Assembly: GCA_001556125.1 (NCBI GenBank)
Contig: LSIG01000165.1
Span: 1-64,000 of the forward strand
Direction of reading: 5' to 3'
DNA length: 64,000 nt
From: Rhizobiales bacterium CCH10-E5
GTDB lineage: Bacteria; Pseudomonadota; Alphaproteobacteria; Rhizobiales; Beijerinckiaceae
The translations under genes and the position numbers were made by a program. Positions 43,348-51,724 of the stretch are shown here, in pieces; position 1 is the first letter of the stretch; every line of letters starts with the position of its first letter. The notes under the pieces were generated by a model. That model made no database searches. It was not told where the DNA came from and worked only from the letters and a program-made list of their open reading frames with translations.

Positions 43348-43379
43348 TTAACGGTTTGTTATCCTTAACGAGGAATTAT
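43348..43379 (+). promoter_or_regulatory. Tandem CtrA-like boxes before flagellin 2
   Basis: TTAA-N7-TTAT occurs twice: 43348-43362 and 43365-43379. Each has one mismatch to TTAA-N7-TTAA. They start 17 nt apart, 47-78 nt before the start codon. An AT-rich block in GC-rich DNA. Confidence 0.55.
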
Positions 43380-43425
43380 CGGCCATCACCGCACGAGCGC
43401 AGAATCGCGCTTCAGGGGACCGAAG

Positions 43426-44769
43426 ATGGCGAACACGATTCTTTCCAGTGGCGTGCGCAACAACCTGCTCACGCTCCAGAAGACGACGAGCGAGCAGGCC
43501 GTCCTGCAGAACCGCCTGGCGACCGGCCGCAAGGTGAACTCGGCCATCGACAACCCGGTGAACTACTTCACCGCCCAGTCGCTCAACGACCGCGGCAGCC
43601 AGCTGACCGGCCTGCTCGACGGCATCTCGAACGGGATCCAGACGATCCAGGCCGCCTCCAAGGGCATCGACGGTATCACCAAGCTGGTGCAGTCGCTGCA
43701 GTCGACGGTGAAGCAGGCTCAGGCCGACGCGGCCCAGAACCGCCCGACCGTCGTCGGCACCGGCACCGCCCTGTCGAGCACCGCCGAAACCCAGGCGACC
43801 AACAAGAGCCTGAAGGACATCGCCCTCGACAAGCGCGTCGGCAGCGCAGGCGACACGACGGTGACCACGGCAACGGCGGGCTCCGCCGGCGACCTCGGCA
43901 TTGACGTCACCGCGACGCCGGCCCTGAACATCCAGATCACCACCGGCCCGATCGCCACACCGGCGATCACCAACATCGGCGTCACGCTGACCGCCAACAC
44001 CACGGTCCGCGACGTCGTCAACGCGATCAACGCCTCCGGCGTCGCCACCGCCTTCGTCGACGAGAAGGGCCTGCTCAACGTCAAGGGCATAGGCTCCGAG
44101 ACGCTCGGCGTCGGCATCGGCGTCGGCGCGAACGCAGGCGCAGCGACCACGGCTTCCGCAACGCCAAGCAGCAACACAGCCTTCGGCCTCGCCAACTCCG
44201 ACCGCACCACCGGTATCGCCTCCTCCGGCGTCACCTCGGCCGTCCGTTCGAACCTGATCCAGCAGTTCAACGACCTGCGCACGCAGATCGACCAGCTCGC
44301 CAAGGATTCGAGCTATAACGGCATCAACCTCCTCGCCGGCGACCGTCTCTCGATCGCCTTCAACGAGAAGGGCGGCACCAACCAGACCAAGCTCGACATC
44401 CAGGGCACCAATCTGACCTCCGACAATCTCGGCATCCCGCAGGCGGTCAACACGCAGCTCGCCGGCTTCTTCAACTTCCAGAACGACCTCGACCTCGAAA
44501 AGGCGACCGGCTCGCTCTCGACCGCGCTGACCTCGCTGCGCTCGCTCGCCTCGACCTTCGGCTCGAACCTCTCGGTCGCGCAGACCCGGCAGGACTTCAC
44601 CAAGGAGATGGTCAACACCCTGACCACCGGCGCGGACAACCTCGTCCTGGCCGACTCCAACGAGGAAGGCGCCAAGCTGCTCGCGCTCAACACCCGCCAG
44701 CAGCTCTCGCAGACCGCGCTCTCGCTCGCCTCGCAGGCCGACCAGAGCGTGCTGCGGCTGTTCAGCTAA
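43426..44769 (+). CDS. Flagellin 2
   Basis: 447 residues. Same architecture as flagellin 1: DGISNGIQTIQAASKGIDGI in the N-terminal helix region, hook-IN motif VTLTANTTVRDVVNAINASG, C terminus QQLSQTALSLASQADQSVLRLFS. Differences concentrate in the surface loop around residues 225-260. A GGGGGC hairpin (44779-44794) follows the stop. Adjacent to flbT and flaF, which control flagellin translation and secretion. Confidence 0.96.
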   Translation: MANTILSSGVRNNLLTLQKTTSEQAVLQNRLATGRKVNSAIDNPVNYFTAQSLNDRGSQLTGLLDGISNGIQTIQAASKGIDGITKLVQSLQSTVKQAQADAAQNRPTVVGTGTALSSTAETQATNKSLKDIALDKRVGSAGDTTVTTATAGSAGDLGIDVTATPALNIQITTGPIATPAITNIGVTLTANTTVRDVVNAINASGVATAFVDEKGLLNVKGIGSETLGVGIGVGANAGAATTASATPSSNTAFGLANSDRTTGIASSGVTSAVRSNLIQQFNDLRTQIDQLAKDSSYNGINLLAGDRLSIAFNEKGGTNQTKLDIQGTNLTSDNLGIPQAVNTQLAGFFNFQNDLDLEKATGSLSTALTSLRSLASTFGSNLSVAQTRQDFTKEMVNTLTTGADNLVLADSNEEGAKLLALNTRQQLSQTALSLASQADQSVLRLFS

Positions 44770-44778
44770 CACTCGTCC

Positions 44779-44794
44779 GGGGGCAAAGGCCCCC
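44779..44794 (+). terminator. Hairpin between flagellin 2 and flbT
   Basis: GGGGGC / GCCCCC six-bp stem, loop AAAG, then TTCTCT. A weak or partial terminator that would lower flbT-flaF expression relative to flagellin. Confidence 0.6.
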
Positions 44795-44822
44795 TTCTCT
44801 CCAGCCAGAAGGCAGGCGCGTC

Positions 44823-45215
44823 ATGGCTCTCAAGGTCGAACTCAAGCCCCGCGAGCGCATCATCATCGGCCAGGTGGTGATCCGCAACGACGAGCAGCGC
44901 ACGCGCTTCTTCATCGAGGGCGATGCGCCGATCCTGCGCGAGAAGGACATTCTCACGCCCGCGACCGCCGACAGCCCGGCCAAGAAGATCTATCTGGCGA
45001 TCCAGCTCATGTATCTCGCCCAGGACCCGATGTACCAGCATCAGGTCTATTTCGAGCTGGTGCGCGACTTCGTCCAGGCCGCGCCGAGCTCTCTGCCGCA
45101 TATTCACGAGATCAATAACCGCATCTTAAGCAGCGACCTCTACAAAGCTCTCAAGGCAGCCAAGAAGCTGATCGCTTACGAAGCGGAACTCATCGAGAAT
45201 GCAACACGGGTTTAA
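44823..45215 (+). CDS. flbT: Flagellar biosynthesis repressor FlbT
   Basis: 130 residues. MALKVELKPRERIIIGQVVIRN and MYLAQDPMYQHQVYFELVRDFVQAAPSS are FlbT signatures. It binds flagellin mRNA and promotes its decay when the hook is unfinished (known in Caulobacter). It overlaps the flaF start by 17 nt, so the pair is coupled. Confidence 0.97.
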   Translation: MALKVELKPRERIIIGQVVIRNDEQRTRFFIEGDAPILREKDILTPATADSPAKKIYLAIQLMYLAQDPMYQHQVYFELVRDFVQAAPSSLPHIHEINNRILSSDLYKALKAAKKLIAYEAELIENATRV

Positions 45216-45570
45216 CGCTTACGCCTCCGCCTCCCGCGCCACGCAGGCGGTCGTTTCCCCCCGCGAACTCGAAGCCTCCCTGCTGATCAAGGCCGCCTCC
45301 CGGCTTCAGGCGATCGCCGACGACTGGTCGCTGGCCGAGCGCGACCTCGACGAGGCCCTCGCCTACAACCGCAAGCTCTGGACGCTGCTGGTCTCGGCCG
45401 TGATCGCCGAGGACAACCCGCTGCCGGTCGGCATCAAGACCAATATCCTCAGCCTGGCGAACTTCATCTTCAACCAGACTTTCAAGGTCGCGGCGAACCC
45501 GACGCGCGAGGGCCTGCCGGTCCTCGTCAGCATCAACCGCGACATCGCCGCCGGCCTGCGCGGCCGCTGA
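45199..45570 (+). CDS. flaF: Flagellar biosynthesis regulator FlaF
   Basis: 123 residues. EASLLIKAASRLQAIADDW and NRKLWTLLVSAVIAEDNPLPVGIKTNILSLANFIF are FlaF signatures. It acts with FlbT and as a flagellin chaperone for secretion. The start at 45199 lies within flbT. Last plus-strand gene of the cluster; the next hairpin is shared with flgL. Confidence 0.96.
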   Translation: MQHGFNAYASASRATQAVVSPRELEASLLIKAASRLQAIADDWSLAERDLDEALAYNRKLWTLLVSAVIAEDNPLPVGIKTNILSLANFIFNQTFKVAANPTREGLPVLVSINRDIAAGLRGR

Positions 45571-45599
45571 CCGGCCCAAGGCCGGGAGCCGGAACAGAA

Positions 45600-45630
45600 A
45601 AGGGCGTCACCGGAACCCGGTGGCGCCCTT
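45600..45630. terminator. Terminator between flaF and flgL
   Basis: 14-bp stem (AAGGGCGTCACCGG / CCGGTGGCGCCCTT, one G-T pair), loop AAC. On the minus strand it ends CCCTTTTC, so it mainly serves flgL; it may also stop flaF transcripts. Confidence 0.82.
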
Positions 45631-45655
45631 CGTCATTCCCGCAGCGATGCGGCGA

Positions 45656-47173
45656 TCAGAGATAGTTTGTCAGCGTCAGCTTGGAGAGGATGGAGGTCGT
45701 CTCGTAGCTCGCCTGCAGCTGCGTCTGCAGCGCCAGGATCTGCACCGCGACCTCCTCCTTTGACACCGTCTCGACATCCGCCAAAGCGCCGGTGAGGTAA
45801 TTCTTGGTGCTCTCGTGCCGCTCCTTGGCGCGTACGAGCGAGGTCTGCGCCGAGCCGAGCTCGGTGATGATCTCGGCCGGCTTCTGGGCGCCGTTGCCGA
45901 AAGCCAGCCGATCGCTGACGCGCGCGATCATCGCCTCGTAGCGTGGCTGCGAATTGGCGTCGTTGGCCGGGAAGGTTTCGACCGCCATGACCGCGAACTG
46001 CGCCAGCCCGATGCGGAACGCCTCTTCATTGGCGCGCGCGCCCGTGCCGACGATCTGGCCCTTGTCGACCTGGATCGAGGATGTGCTGCGGGCCGGATCG
46101 CTGCCGTCGTCGCCCTTGTACCAGATCACCGTATTCGCGGCCGTGCCCGGCGCCGGCGCGGCGGTCGCCGTGTCGTAGGGCGGGCCAGGCACGCGCAGCG
46201 GCGGGCTATTGGTGCTGCCGGCGAAGAAATTGCGCGCCGCGACCTGGGAGGATGCGGCCGAGAGCGTCGTCGCCGCCTCCTTGCCGATGGCGGCCGTGAT
46301 CGAGGCGCGCAGATTGGCGGCGGTCGTGTTGACGTCCGTGCCGATCTCGAAGCTGTCGGCGGCATTGCCGGTGGTGCCCGGCGCCCGCGCGGTCAGCACG
46401 ATCTCCTCCTCCGTGCCGTCCGGCAGGGCGAGCTTGACCCGCAGCGTGTCGCCGACGGCGGGCAGGCTCGCGACGGTGACGGTGAGATCCGCCGGCGGCC
46501 CCGCCGTATAGGTCGGCGTCAGCGCCGCGGAGGAGCTGGTCGCGCCGGCGAGCTTGAAACCATAGCTGTGAACCGGGTTCGCATCGGCGATGGTGGCGGT
46601 GGCGCCCGCCCCGCCGGTCGTCAGGCGGCCGAGGCCGCCGACGCCGAGATCCGCCTGGCGGCGCTCGTCGATCATCTGGCGCAGACCTGCCCTCCCGGCT
46701 CCATCGCCGTCGATCATCTCGGCATAGGTCGCGGTCGGCTGGACATCGGATGTCTTGCCCGAGAACAGGTAACGGCCATTCACCTGCGTGTTGAGCAGGT
46801 CGAGCGTCTGCTTGAACTTTTCCTCGGCCAGCACCTGCGGCGCCGAGCGGCCCGTCGAGCTGGGGATATAGGTGTTGGAGCGCGTGTCGTTGACGGTCTC
46901 GCTCGTCAGCTTTGCGTAGTTCTCCACCGCCTTGGAGGCGATGTTGAGGTTGACGTTGCCGCGCGTGATGCCCTCCAGCCAGGCGTCGAGTGTCGAGACC
47001 TTCTCGTTGAGATCGAGGCTGACGCGCCGGTCCATGCCGAGATCGCCATAGCTCTCCGCCCGCTGCTGCGTGGAGAGCTGGCGCTCGAGATCGGTGAGCT
47101 CGTTACGAGTCGAGACGAGGCGGTTCGGCGTCGCCGCGCGATAGGCCCCGGAGCCATAGGCGGAAATGGTCAT
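45656..47173 (-). CDS. flgL: Hook-filament junction protein FlgL, long form
   Basis: 505 residues, longer than the usual 300-350. N-terminal helices (RLVSTRNELTDLERQLSTQQRAESYGDLG; NVNLNIASKAVENYAKLTSETV) and the C-terminal helix (VQILALQTQLQASYETTSILSKLTLTNYL) are conserved. GRYLFSGKTSDVQP marks the core. An insertion of about 120 residues (roughly 215-340) forms an extra beta domain. It joins hook and filament. Third gene of the flgE-flgK-flgL operon, 7 nt after flgK. Confidence 0.94.
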   Translation of the reverse strand: MTISAYGSGAYRAATPNRLVSTRNELTDLERQLSTQQRAESYGDLGMDRRVSLDLNEKVSTLDAWLEGITRGNVNLNIASKAVENYAKLTSETVNDTRSNTYIPSSTGRSAPQVLAEEKFKQTLDLLNTQVNGRYLFSGKTSDVQPTATYAEMIDGDGAGRAGLRQMIDERRQADLGVGGLGRLTTGGAGATATIADANPVHSYGFKLAGATSSSAALTPTYTAGPPADLTVTVASLPAVGDTLRVKLALPDGTEEEIVLTARAPGTTGNAADSFEIGTDVNTTAANLRASITAAIGKEAATTLSAASSQVAARNFFAGSTNSPPLRVPGPPYDTATAAPAPGTAANTVIWYKGDDGSDPARSTSSIQVDKGQIVGTGARANEEAFRIGLAQFAVMAVETFPANDANSQPRYEAMIARVSDRLAFGNGAQKPAEIITELGSAQTSLVRAKERHESTKNYLTGALADVETVSKEEVAVQILALQTQLQASYETTSILSKLTLTNYL

Positions 47174-47180
47174 GGCGCGC

Positions 47181-49049
47181 TCACACTCTCATCAGCACGT
47201 CCATCATCTCCTTGACCGTGGAGATGATGCGGGCATTGGCGGCATAGGCGTTTTGAAGCTCGATCAGCGACGACATTTCCTGGTCGATGCTGACCTGCGC
47301 GGTCTGCTGGAAGCGGCTCTGCACCGCCGCCAGCGCGACCTGCTGCCCCTCGTCGAGGCGCTTGGCGGCCTCGACCGCCTGCCCCTGGGTCGAGACGACA
47401 CGCTGCACGAGGCCGGAGACGGTGACGCTGGTGGTGGCCGTCGAGCCGTCGAGACCGAGGCGGTTGGTGACCGCGCGCTGGCTGTTGGTCAGCCGGTCGA
47501 GCAGCAGCTTCGGCCGGGTCGTGTCGCCCTGCGCGGTCGTCGGCTCATAGGTGACGAGCTTGGAGCGGTCGGCCACCAGCGCCTGATTGAGCTGGATGCG
47601 CCCGGCGAAACCGAGCGTCTGCGAGCCGTTGTCGTAGGAGCCGGTGAAGGCGGCGCCATTGGCGCCCCCGTCGACGAAGAAGGGCAGTTCGGCACTGCCG
47701 CCGACGGAGGACAGCGTCGTCGCCGTCGGGCGGGCCGTCAGTGCCTTGACGTCGCGCGTGCCGGCCGCGCCGTCATCGACGATACGCAGCACCGAGCCGG
47801 TATTGGAAACGGTGAAACCGGCACCGAGCGCCGTCTGCATCTGCGCGGCGACCGAGGCCGGGCCGCCGGAGAAGTCGATGCCGATGACGCGGTTGTTGGC
47901 GTCGCCACCGGCCGAGGCCGGCAGCGGCAGGGAAGCGGCCGAATCGACACGCACGAAGGTGAAACGCTGGGTGGCGCCGCCCGGCGTCACCGCATAATCG
48001 AGCGTGACCTTGTTGCCGGCCTGCAGTCCCGTGAGGTCGACCTCGAAACCGGTGGCCGCACTGGCGGTGACTGGGGTGCCCGCGATCTCGCGATCCGACA
48101 GCGCGCTGGCAAGCTGCGCGGCGATCTCGTCGAGCTGGGCCTGGGCCTGAACCAGCGTGGTGTCGCGCATCTCGATGAGCGCGGCGATCTCGCCGGAGCG
48201 GAAGGTCCTGTTGGCGATCGCGTCAAGCGAACCGCCGGTGGGCGTCGACATGGTGATGGTGCCGACGCCGCGCTGCGCCGGGTTGCTGCTCCACTGGTCG
48301 TCGGGCGTCAGCCCGGAGCGCGCATCGAAGCTGAAGACGACGGCCGGGCGGCCGTCGAAGAGCTGCGTCCCGCCGCCGGTGACGACGCTGATCGACCCGC
48401 GCGCATCCTCGCTCGTCTTGATGTCCATGTACTGGGACAGGTCGGACAGGATCAGGTCGCGCTGGTCCTTGAGATTGGCGAGCGCCGGATCGTTGGGCGA
48501 GCCGACGATCCGGGCGTTCACCGTCGTCAGCGCGTTGAGCAGGTCATTGATCTTGGTGACGCCGGCCGAGATCCCCGCCTCGGCCTCGGAGCGCAGGCTC
48601 TGCACGCCGTTGGAGAGCGTGTTCAGGCGGCTGGCGAGCTGGGTGGCGCTATCCAGGACCGAGGTGCGCAGGCTGTAGGACGAGGGGTCGTTCTGGAACG
48701 CCTGCAGCGCCGAGGTGAAGCCGTTATAGATCGTGTCCAGCGCCGTCGAACTGCCGGGCGCGCCATAGAGCTTGTCGACGCTGGCGAGCATGTCGGCGCG
48801 GGTCGAGGTGTAGGCGGCGCCTGCCGATTCCTGCCAGAGCTGGTGCTGGACGATCTTGTCGAGCAGACGCTGGACCTGCGTGGTCTGCGTCGAGATCGTC
48901 AGGCCGGCCAGGCTGTCCGAGGTCGAGACGACGCGGCGGACATAGCCGGCCGTGCCCGCATTGGCGACGTTCTGCGAGACGACGCCGATCCCGATCTGAG
49001 TGGCGTTCAGCCCCGAGACCGCGGTGTTGAGGGAGGTGCTCAGACCCAT
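47181..49049 (-). CDS. flgK: Flagellar hook-associated protein FlgK
   Basis: 622 residues. N-terminal MGLSTSLNTAVSGLNATQIGIGVVSQNVANAGTAGYVRR is the FlgK helix; C-terminal SSLIELQNAYAANARIISTVKEMMDVLMRV closes the D0 domain. The middle carries an extra domain around residues 325-430. It is HAP1, next to the hook. The gene follows flgE by 61 nt. Confidence 0.96.
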   Translation of the reverse strand: MGLSTSLNTAVSGLNATQIGIGVVSQNVANAGTAGYVRRVVSTSDSLAGLTISTQTTQVQRLLDKIVQHQLWQESAGAAYTSTRADMLASVDKLYGAPGSSTALDTIYNGFTSALQAFQNDPSSYSLRTSVLDSATQLASRLNTLSNGVQSLRSEAEAGISAGVTKINDLLNALTTVNARIVGSPNDPALANLKDQRDLILSDLSQYMDIKTSEDARGSISVVTGGGTQLFDGRPAVVFSFDARSGLTPDDQWSSNPAQRGVGTITMSTPTGGSLDAIANRTFRSGEIAALIEMRDTTLVQAQAQLDEIAAQLASALSDREIAGTPVTASAATGFEVDLTGLQAGNKVTLDYAVTPGGATQRFTFVRVDSAASLPLPASAGGDANNRVIGIDFSGGPASVAAQMQTALGAGFTVSNTGSVLRIVDDGAAGTRDVKALTARPTATTLSSVGGSAELPFFVDGGANGAAFTGSYDNGSQTLGFAGRIQLNQALVADRSKLVTYEPTTAQGDTTRPKLLLDRLTNSQRAVTNRLGLDGSTATTSVTVSGLVQRVVSTQGQAVEAAKRLDEGQQVALAAVQSRFQQTAQVSIDQEMSSLIELQNAYAANARIISTVKEMMDVLMRV

Positions 49050-49110
49050 CGTCGGCTCCTGTCTTGCCGCGCGGCCCTTCTGGGCCGCGCCTCATCCGCC
49101 CCGAAAGCCG

Positions 49111-50514
49111 TCAGCGGATGATGCTGAAGACGTCGCGCAGCATCTCCTGCGCGGTGGTGATCACCTTGGTGTTGGCCGAATAGGCCTGCTGGGTGACGAT
49201 CATCTTCGAGAACTCGTCGGCGATGTCGGTGTTCGACTGCTCGATATTGCCGCCGATGAGCTGCGACGTGCCAAGGCCGATGATCGGCGGGCCGGATTCG
49301 ATCGTCTCCTCGAAGGCGCCGCCATCCAGCCTCTTGAGGGCGTTGTCGGCGTTGAACCGCGCGACCGAGAGCTGCGCCAGCGCGACGACCTGGCCGTTGC
49401 TGAAGGTGCCGATGACCTGGCCGTTCGCCGAAATCGAGGTGCGGTCGAGCGTGCCGGCGGTGTAGCCGTCCTGCCGGATCGAGCGCGCGTCGATCTGGCC
49501 GCTGACGTCGCCGTTCTGGGTCAGGCCGCTGCCGCCGGTGGTGACCTGGATGCCGGTGATGGTCGTCCCTGCGATCGTCATCGTCGGCAGGGTGATGTTG
49601 CCGGTCGCGGGCGCGGTCAGCTGGCCCGTCGAGCCGAAGGTGACGTCGACGTTGGCGTTGCGATAGGCCGTCGCACCGCCCGTCGCCGCCGTGTTCTCGG
49701 CGACGAACAGGTTCCAGGTGTCGACGGTCGCCGGCGGGCCGGCCGAGGCGTTGGTGGTCTTGGCCCAGCGCAGCTCGACGCTCGTCGCCTTGCCGAGCGA
49801 GTCGTAGACGGTGACAGAACCGCCGGGGATCGACTGGTTCAGGAAATTCGTGATTTCGCTGCCGATGACGATGCCGGTGCCGCCCTGGGTGGTCGAGAGC
49901 GGGTTGCTGGTGAAGCCGGCCGGGCTCAGCAGCTCCGAACCGGCGACGGTCGGGTTGGCGCTGGCGTTGTTGGTGCCGGGTTTCGCGGGGATGTTGGCGC
50001 GATACTCGATCGAGGTCGTCGCCTTGGCCGGGAACTGCTCCTTGGTGATGCGCAGGACGTCCGGCTGGGTGCCGATGAGCTGGCCCGTGACCGTGTCGAT
50101 CTTCAAGCCCTTGAGATAGTAGCCGGCCCCGTTGACGAGATAGCCGTTGGCGTCGAAGTCGAAATCGCCGCGGCGCGTATAGAGGTTGCTGTTGGCGAAC
50201 TGGGTGTTGCTGCCGAGCCCGGTGAGGCGCTGGTCGACGACGAAGAAGCCGTCGCCGTTGATCGCGGCGTTGGTGTCGATGCGGGTGGCGGCGAGATCGC
50301 CCTGGATCGAGTTCGTCGCCTGGCTGAAGGCCGCGACCGAGCCCGAGAGCTGGCGGTTCAGCGCCGAGTCCGGAACCAGATCGGAGAAGGTCGTGTCGAC
50401 CCGCTTGAAGCCGGCCGTCCGGGAATTGGCGATGTTGCCGGAGATGTTTTCCAGCGCATAGGACTGCGCCGTCATACCCGAAACCGCGGTGGTCAACGCA
50501 CTGAAGACGCCCAT
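49111..50514 (-). CDS. flgE: Flagellar hook protein FlgE
   Basis: 467 residues. MGVFSALTTAVSGMTAQSYALENISGNIANSRTAGFKR opens the rod/hook domain; the C terminus SNTDIADEFSKMIVTQQAYSANTKVITTAQEMLRDVFSIIR is the hook D0 helix. Central domains are variable. It polymerises into the hook. First gene of the flgE-flgK-flgL operon, with a sigma-54 promoter 60 nt upstream. Confidence 0.96.
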   Translation of the reverse strand: MGVFSALTTAVSGMTAQSYALENISGNIANSRTAGFKRVDTTFSDLVPDSALNRQLSGSVAAFSQATNSIQGDLAATRIDTNAAINGDGFFVVDQRLTGLGSNTQFANSNLYTRRGDFDFDANGYLVNGAGYYLKGLKIDTVTGQLIGTQPDVLRITKEQFPAKATTSIEYRANIPAKPGTNNASANPTVAGSELLSPAGFTSNPLSTTQGGTGIVIGSEITNFLNQSIPGGSVTVYDSLGKATSVELRWAKTTNASAGPPATVDTWNLFVAENTAATGGATAYRNANVDVTFGSTGQLTAPATGNITLPTMTIAGTTITGIQVTTGGSGLTQNGDVSGQIDARSIRQDGYTAGTLDRTSISANGQVIGTFSNGQVVALAQLSVARFNADNALKRLDGGAFEETIESGPPIIGLGTSQLIGGNIEQSNTDIADEFSKMIVTQQAYSANTKVITTAQEMLRDVFSIIR

Positions 50515-50573
50515 GTAACCCTCACCTCGACCGGCGCCCTCACCGGGCGGCCCTCAACTGTCGGGGCGGTTAC

Positions 50574-50589
50574 TGCACGCCATGTGCCA
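50574..50589 (-). promoter_or_regulatory. Sigma-54 promoter of flgE
   Basis: Minus strand TGGCACA-TGGC-GTGCA, exact GG-GC spacing, two mismatches to TGGCACG-N4-TTGCA. Transcription would start near 50562, about 48 nt before the flgE ATG. Confidence 0.75.
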
Positions 50590-50716
50590 CGGAACAGGCC
50601 CTGATTTTTCAGAGACTTGGATGGTTTCGGGAGTGTTTCGGGGCCGTTTCCGCCGGGTCAAATCCGCCCTGCCCCGGCAGAATTTGCCGGGAGCCCTACC
50701 CATCCGGCGAGCGGCT

Positions 50717-51724
50717 TCAGGCGCCGCTGTCCTTGCCGCCCCAGGAGCCGAGATCGCCGGCGACGTCGCCCAATGTGGGCGGGGCGGCCTCGACGAAGGG
50801 CAGCGGTCGGCACACCGCCAGCGCCGCGAGACCGATGCGCGCCGTCAGCAGCCCGTTGAGCACGCCCTCGCCGAGCTTGGCCGAGAGCCGCGCCGCCAGC
50901 CCCTGCCCCACCACCTGCTGGATCACGGCATCGCCCGCCGCGATGCCGCCGGTCACCACCAGATGCCCGAGCACCTGACGGGCGAGGCGCAGCAGACCCA
51001 GCGTGCCCGGCCGGCCGGCATAGATGCCGGCGATCGTCCGCAGCAGCCGCGCACAGGCGACAAGAACGAAGACGATGTCGATCAGCGCGCGCGGACTCAC
51101 CGCCGTGACCAGAGACACCCGCCGCGCCGCCTGGGCGATCTGCGCCTGGGCCAGCGCGTCGAGCGGCGCCATCAGGCTGCGCTCCGCCACCGTCAGCACG
51201 TCGCGGGCTGCAAAGAGCTGCGGCAGGCTGTCGGCGAGCTGCGCCCGGCCCTTGGCGGTTTCGGCGCGCGCTCCGTAAAGCGCCGTCAGCTGGGTCGCCA
51301 CTGCCTTCGCCGCGTCGACGCTGCCATCCGCCAGCGCTGCGGTCGCCCGCAGCCGCAGCGCCTCGACCTTGCGCTCGCGCAGGATGTCGCGGATCACGCG
51401 GCCGAGCATGACGGCGAGCGCCAGCGCCGCCACCGCGGCGCAGGCCAGCGCGGCATAGCCCAGCACCGGGCTCTGGCTCATCAGCCAGGCGATGGTCTGC
51501 TCGGCCCAGACACCGAAGGCGAGCGCCAGGAAGCCCGACAGCCCGGCAACGAAGAGCCCGCCCCAGGACCAGCGCCGCTTCACGGGCGCGACGGCAGCGG
51601 GCTCGACGACATCGATCGGCTCGCTCTCGGGCAGGATCGCGACATCGCCCCGGCTCACGGCCGGACCGAGGCCGCCATCCGGGGCGGTCGGATCGAGACG
51701 GATCGCGCGCGGCGCCTTGCTCAT
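50717..51724 (-). CDS. YcjF/TIGR01620-family membrane protein (DUF697)
   Basis: 335 residues. Two membrane helices (GGLFVAGLSGFLALAFGVW; LGYAALACAAVAALALAVML) are followed by a cytoplasmic part and a C-terminal hydrophobic DUF697 region (IDIVFVLVACARLLRTIAGIY; RLARQVLGHLVVTGGIAAGDAVIQQVVGQGL). In this family the gene is paired with a YcjX GTPase; here it overlaps the ycjX-like stop by 4 nt. In E. coli the pair is induced by heat and envelope stress. Function unknown. Confidence 0.9.
   Translation of the reverse strand: MSKAPRAIRLDPTAPDGGLGPAVSRGDVAILPESEPIDVVEPAAVAPVKRRWSWGGLFVAGLSGFLALAFGVWAEQTIAWLMSQSPVLGYAALACAAVAALALAVMLGRVIRDILRERKVEALRLRATAALADGSVDAAKAVATQLTALYGARAETAKGRAQLADSLPQLFAARDVLTVAERSLMAPLDALAQAQIAQAARRVSLVTAVSPRALIDIVFVLVACARLLRTIAGIYAGRPGTLGLLRLARQVLGHLVVTGGIAAGDAVIQQVVGQGLAARLSAKLGEGVLNGLLTARIGLAALAVCRPLPFVEAAPPTLGDVAGDLGSWGGKDSGA

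Noticed and set aside
42000..49100. Long antisense frames opposite flagellins, flgL and flgK
   Set aside because: All are shadows of well-recognised flagellar genes.
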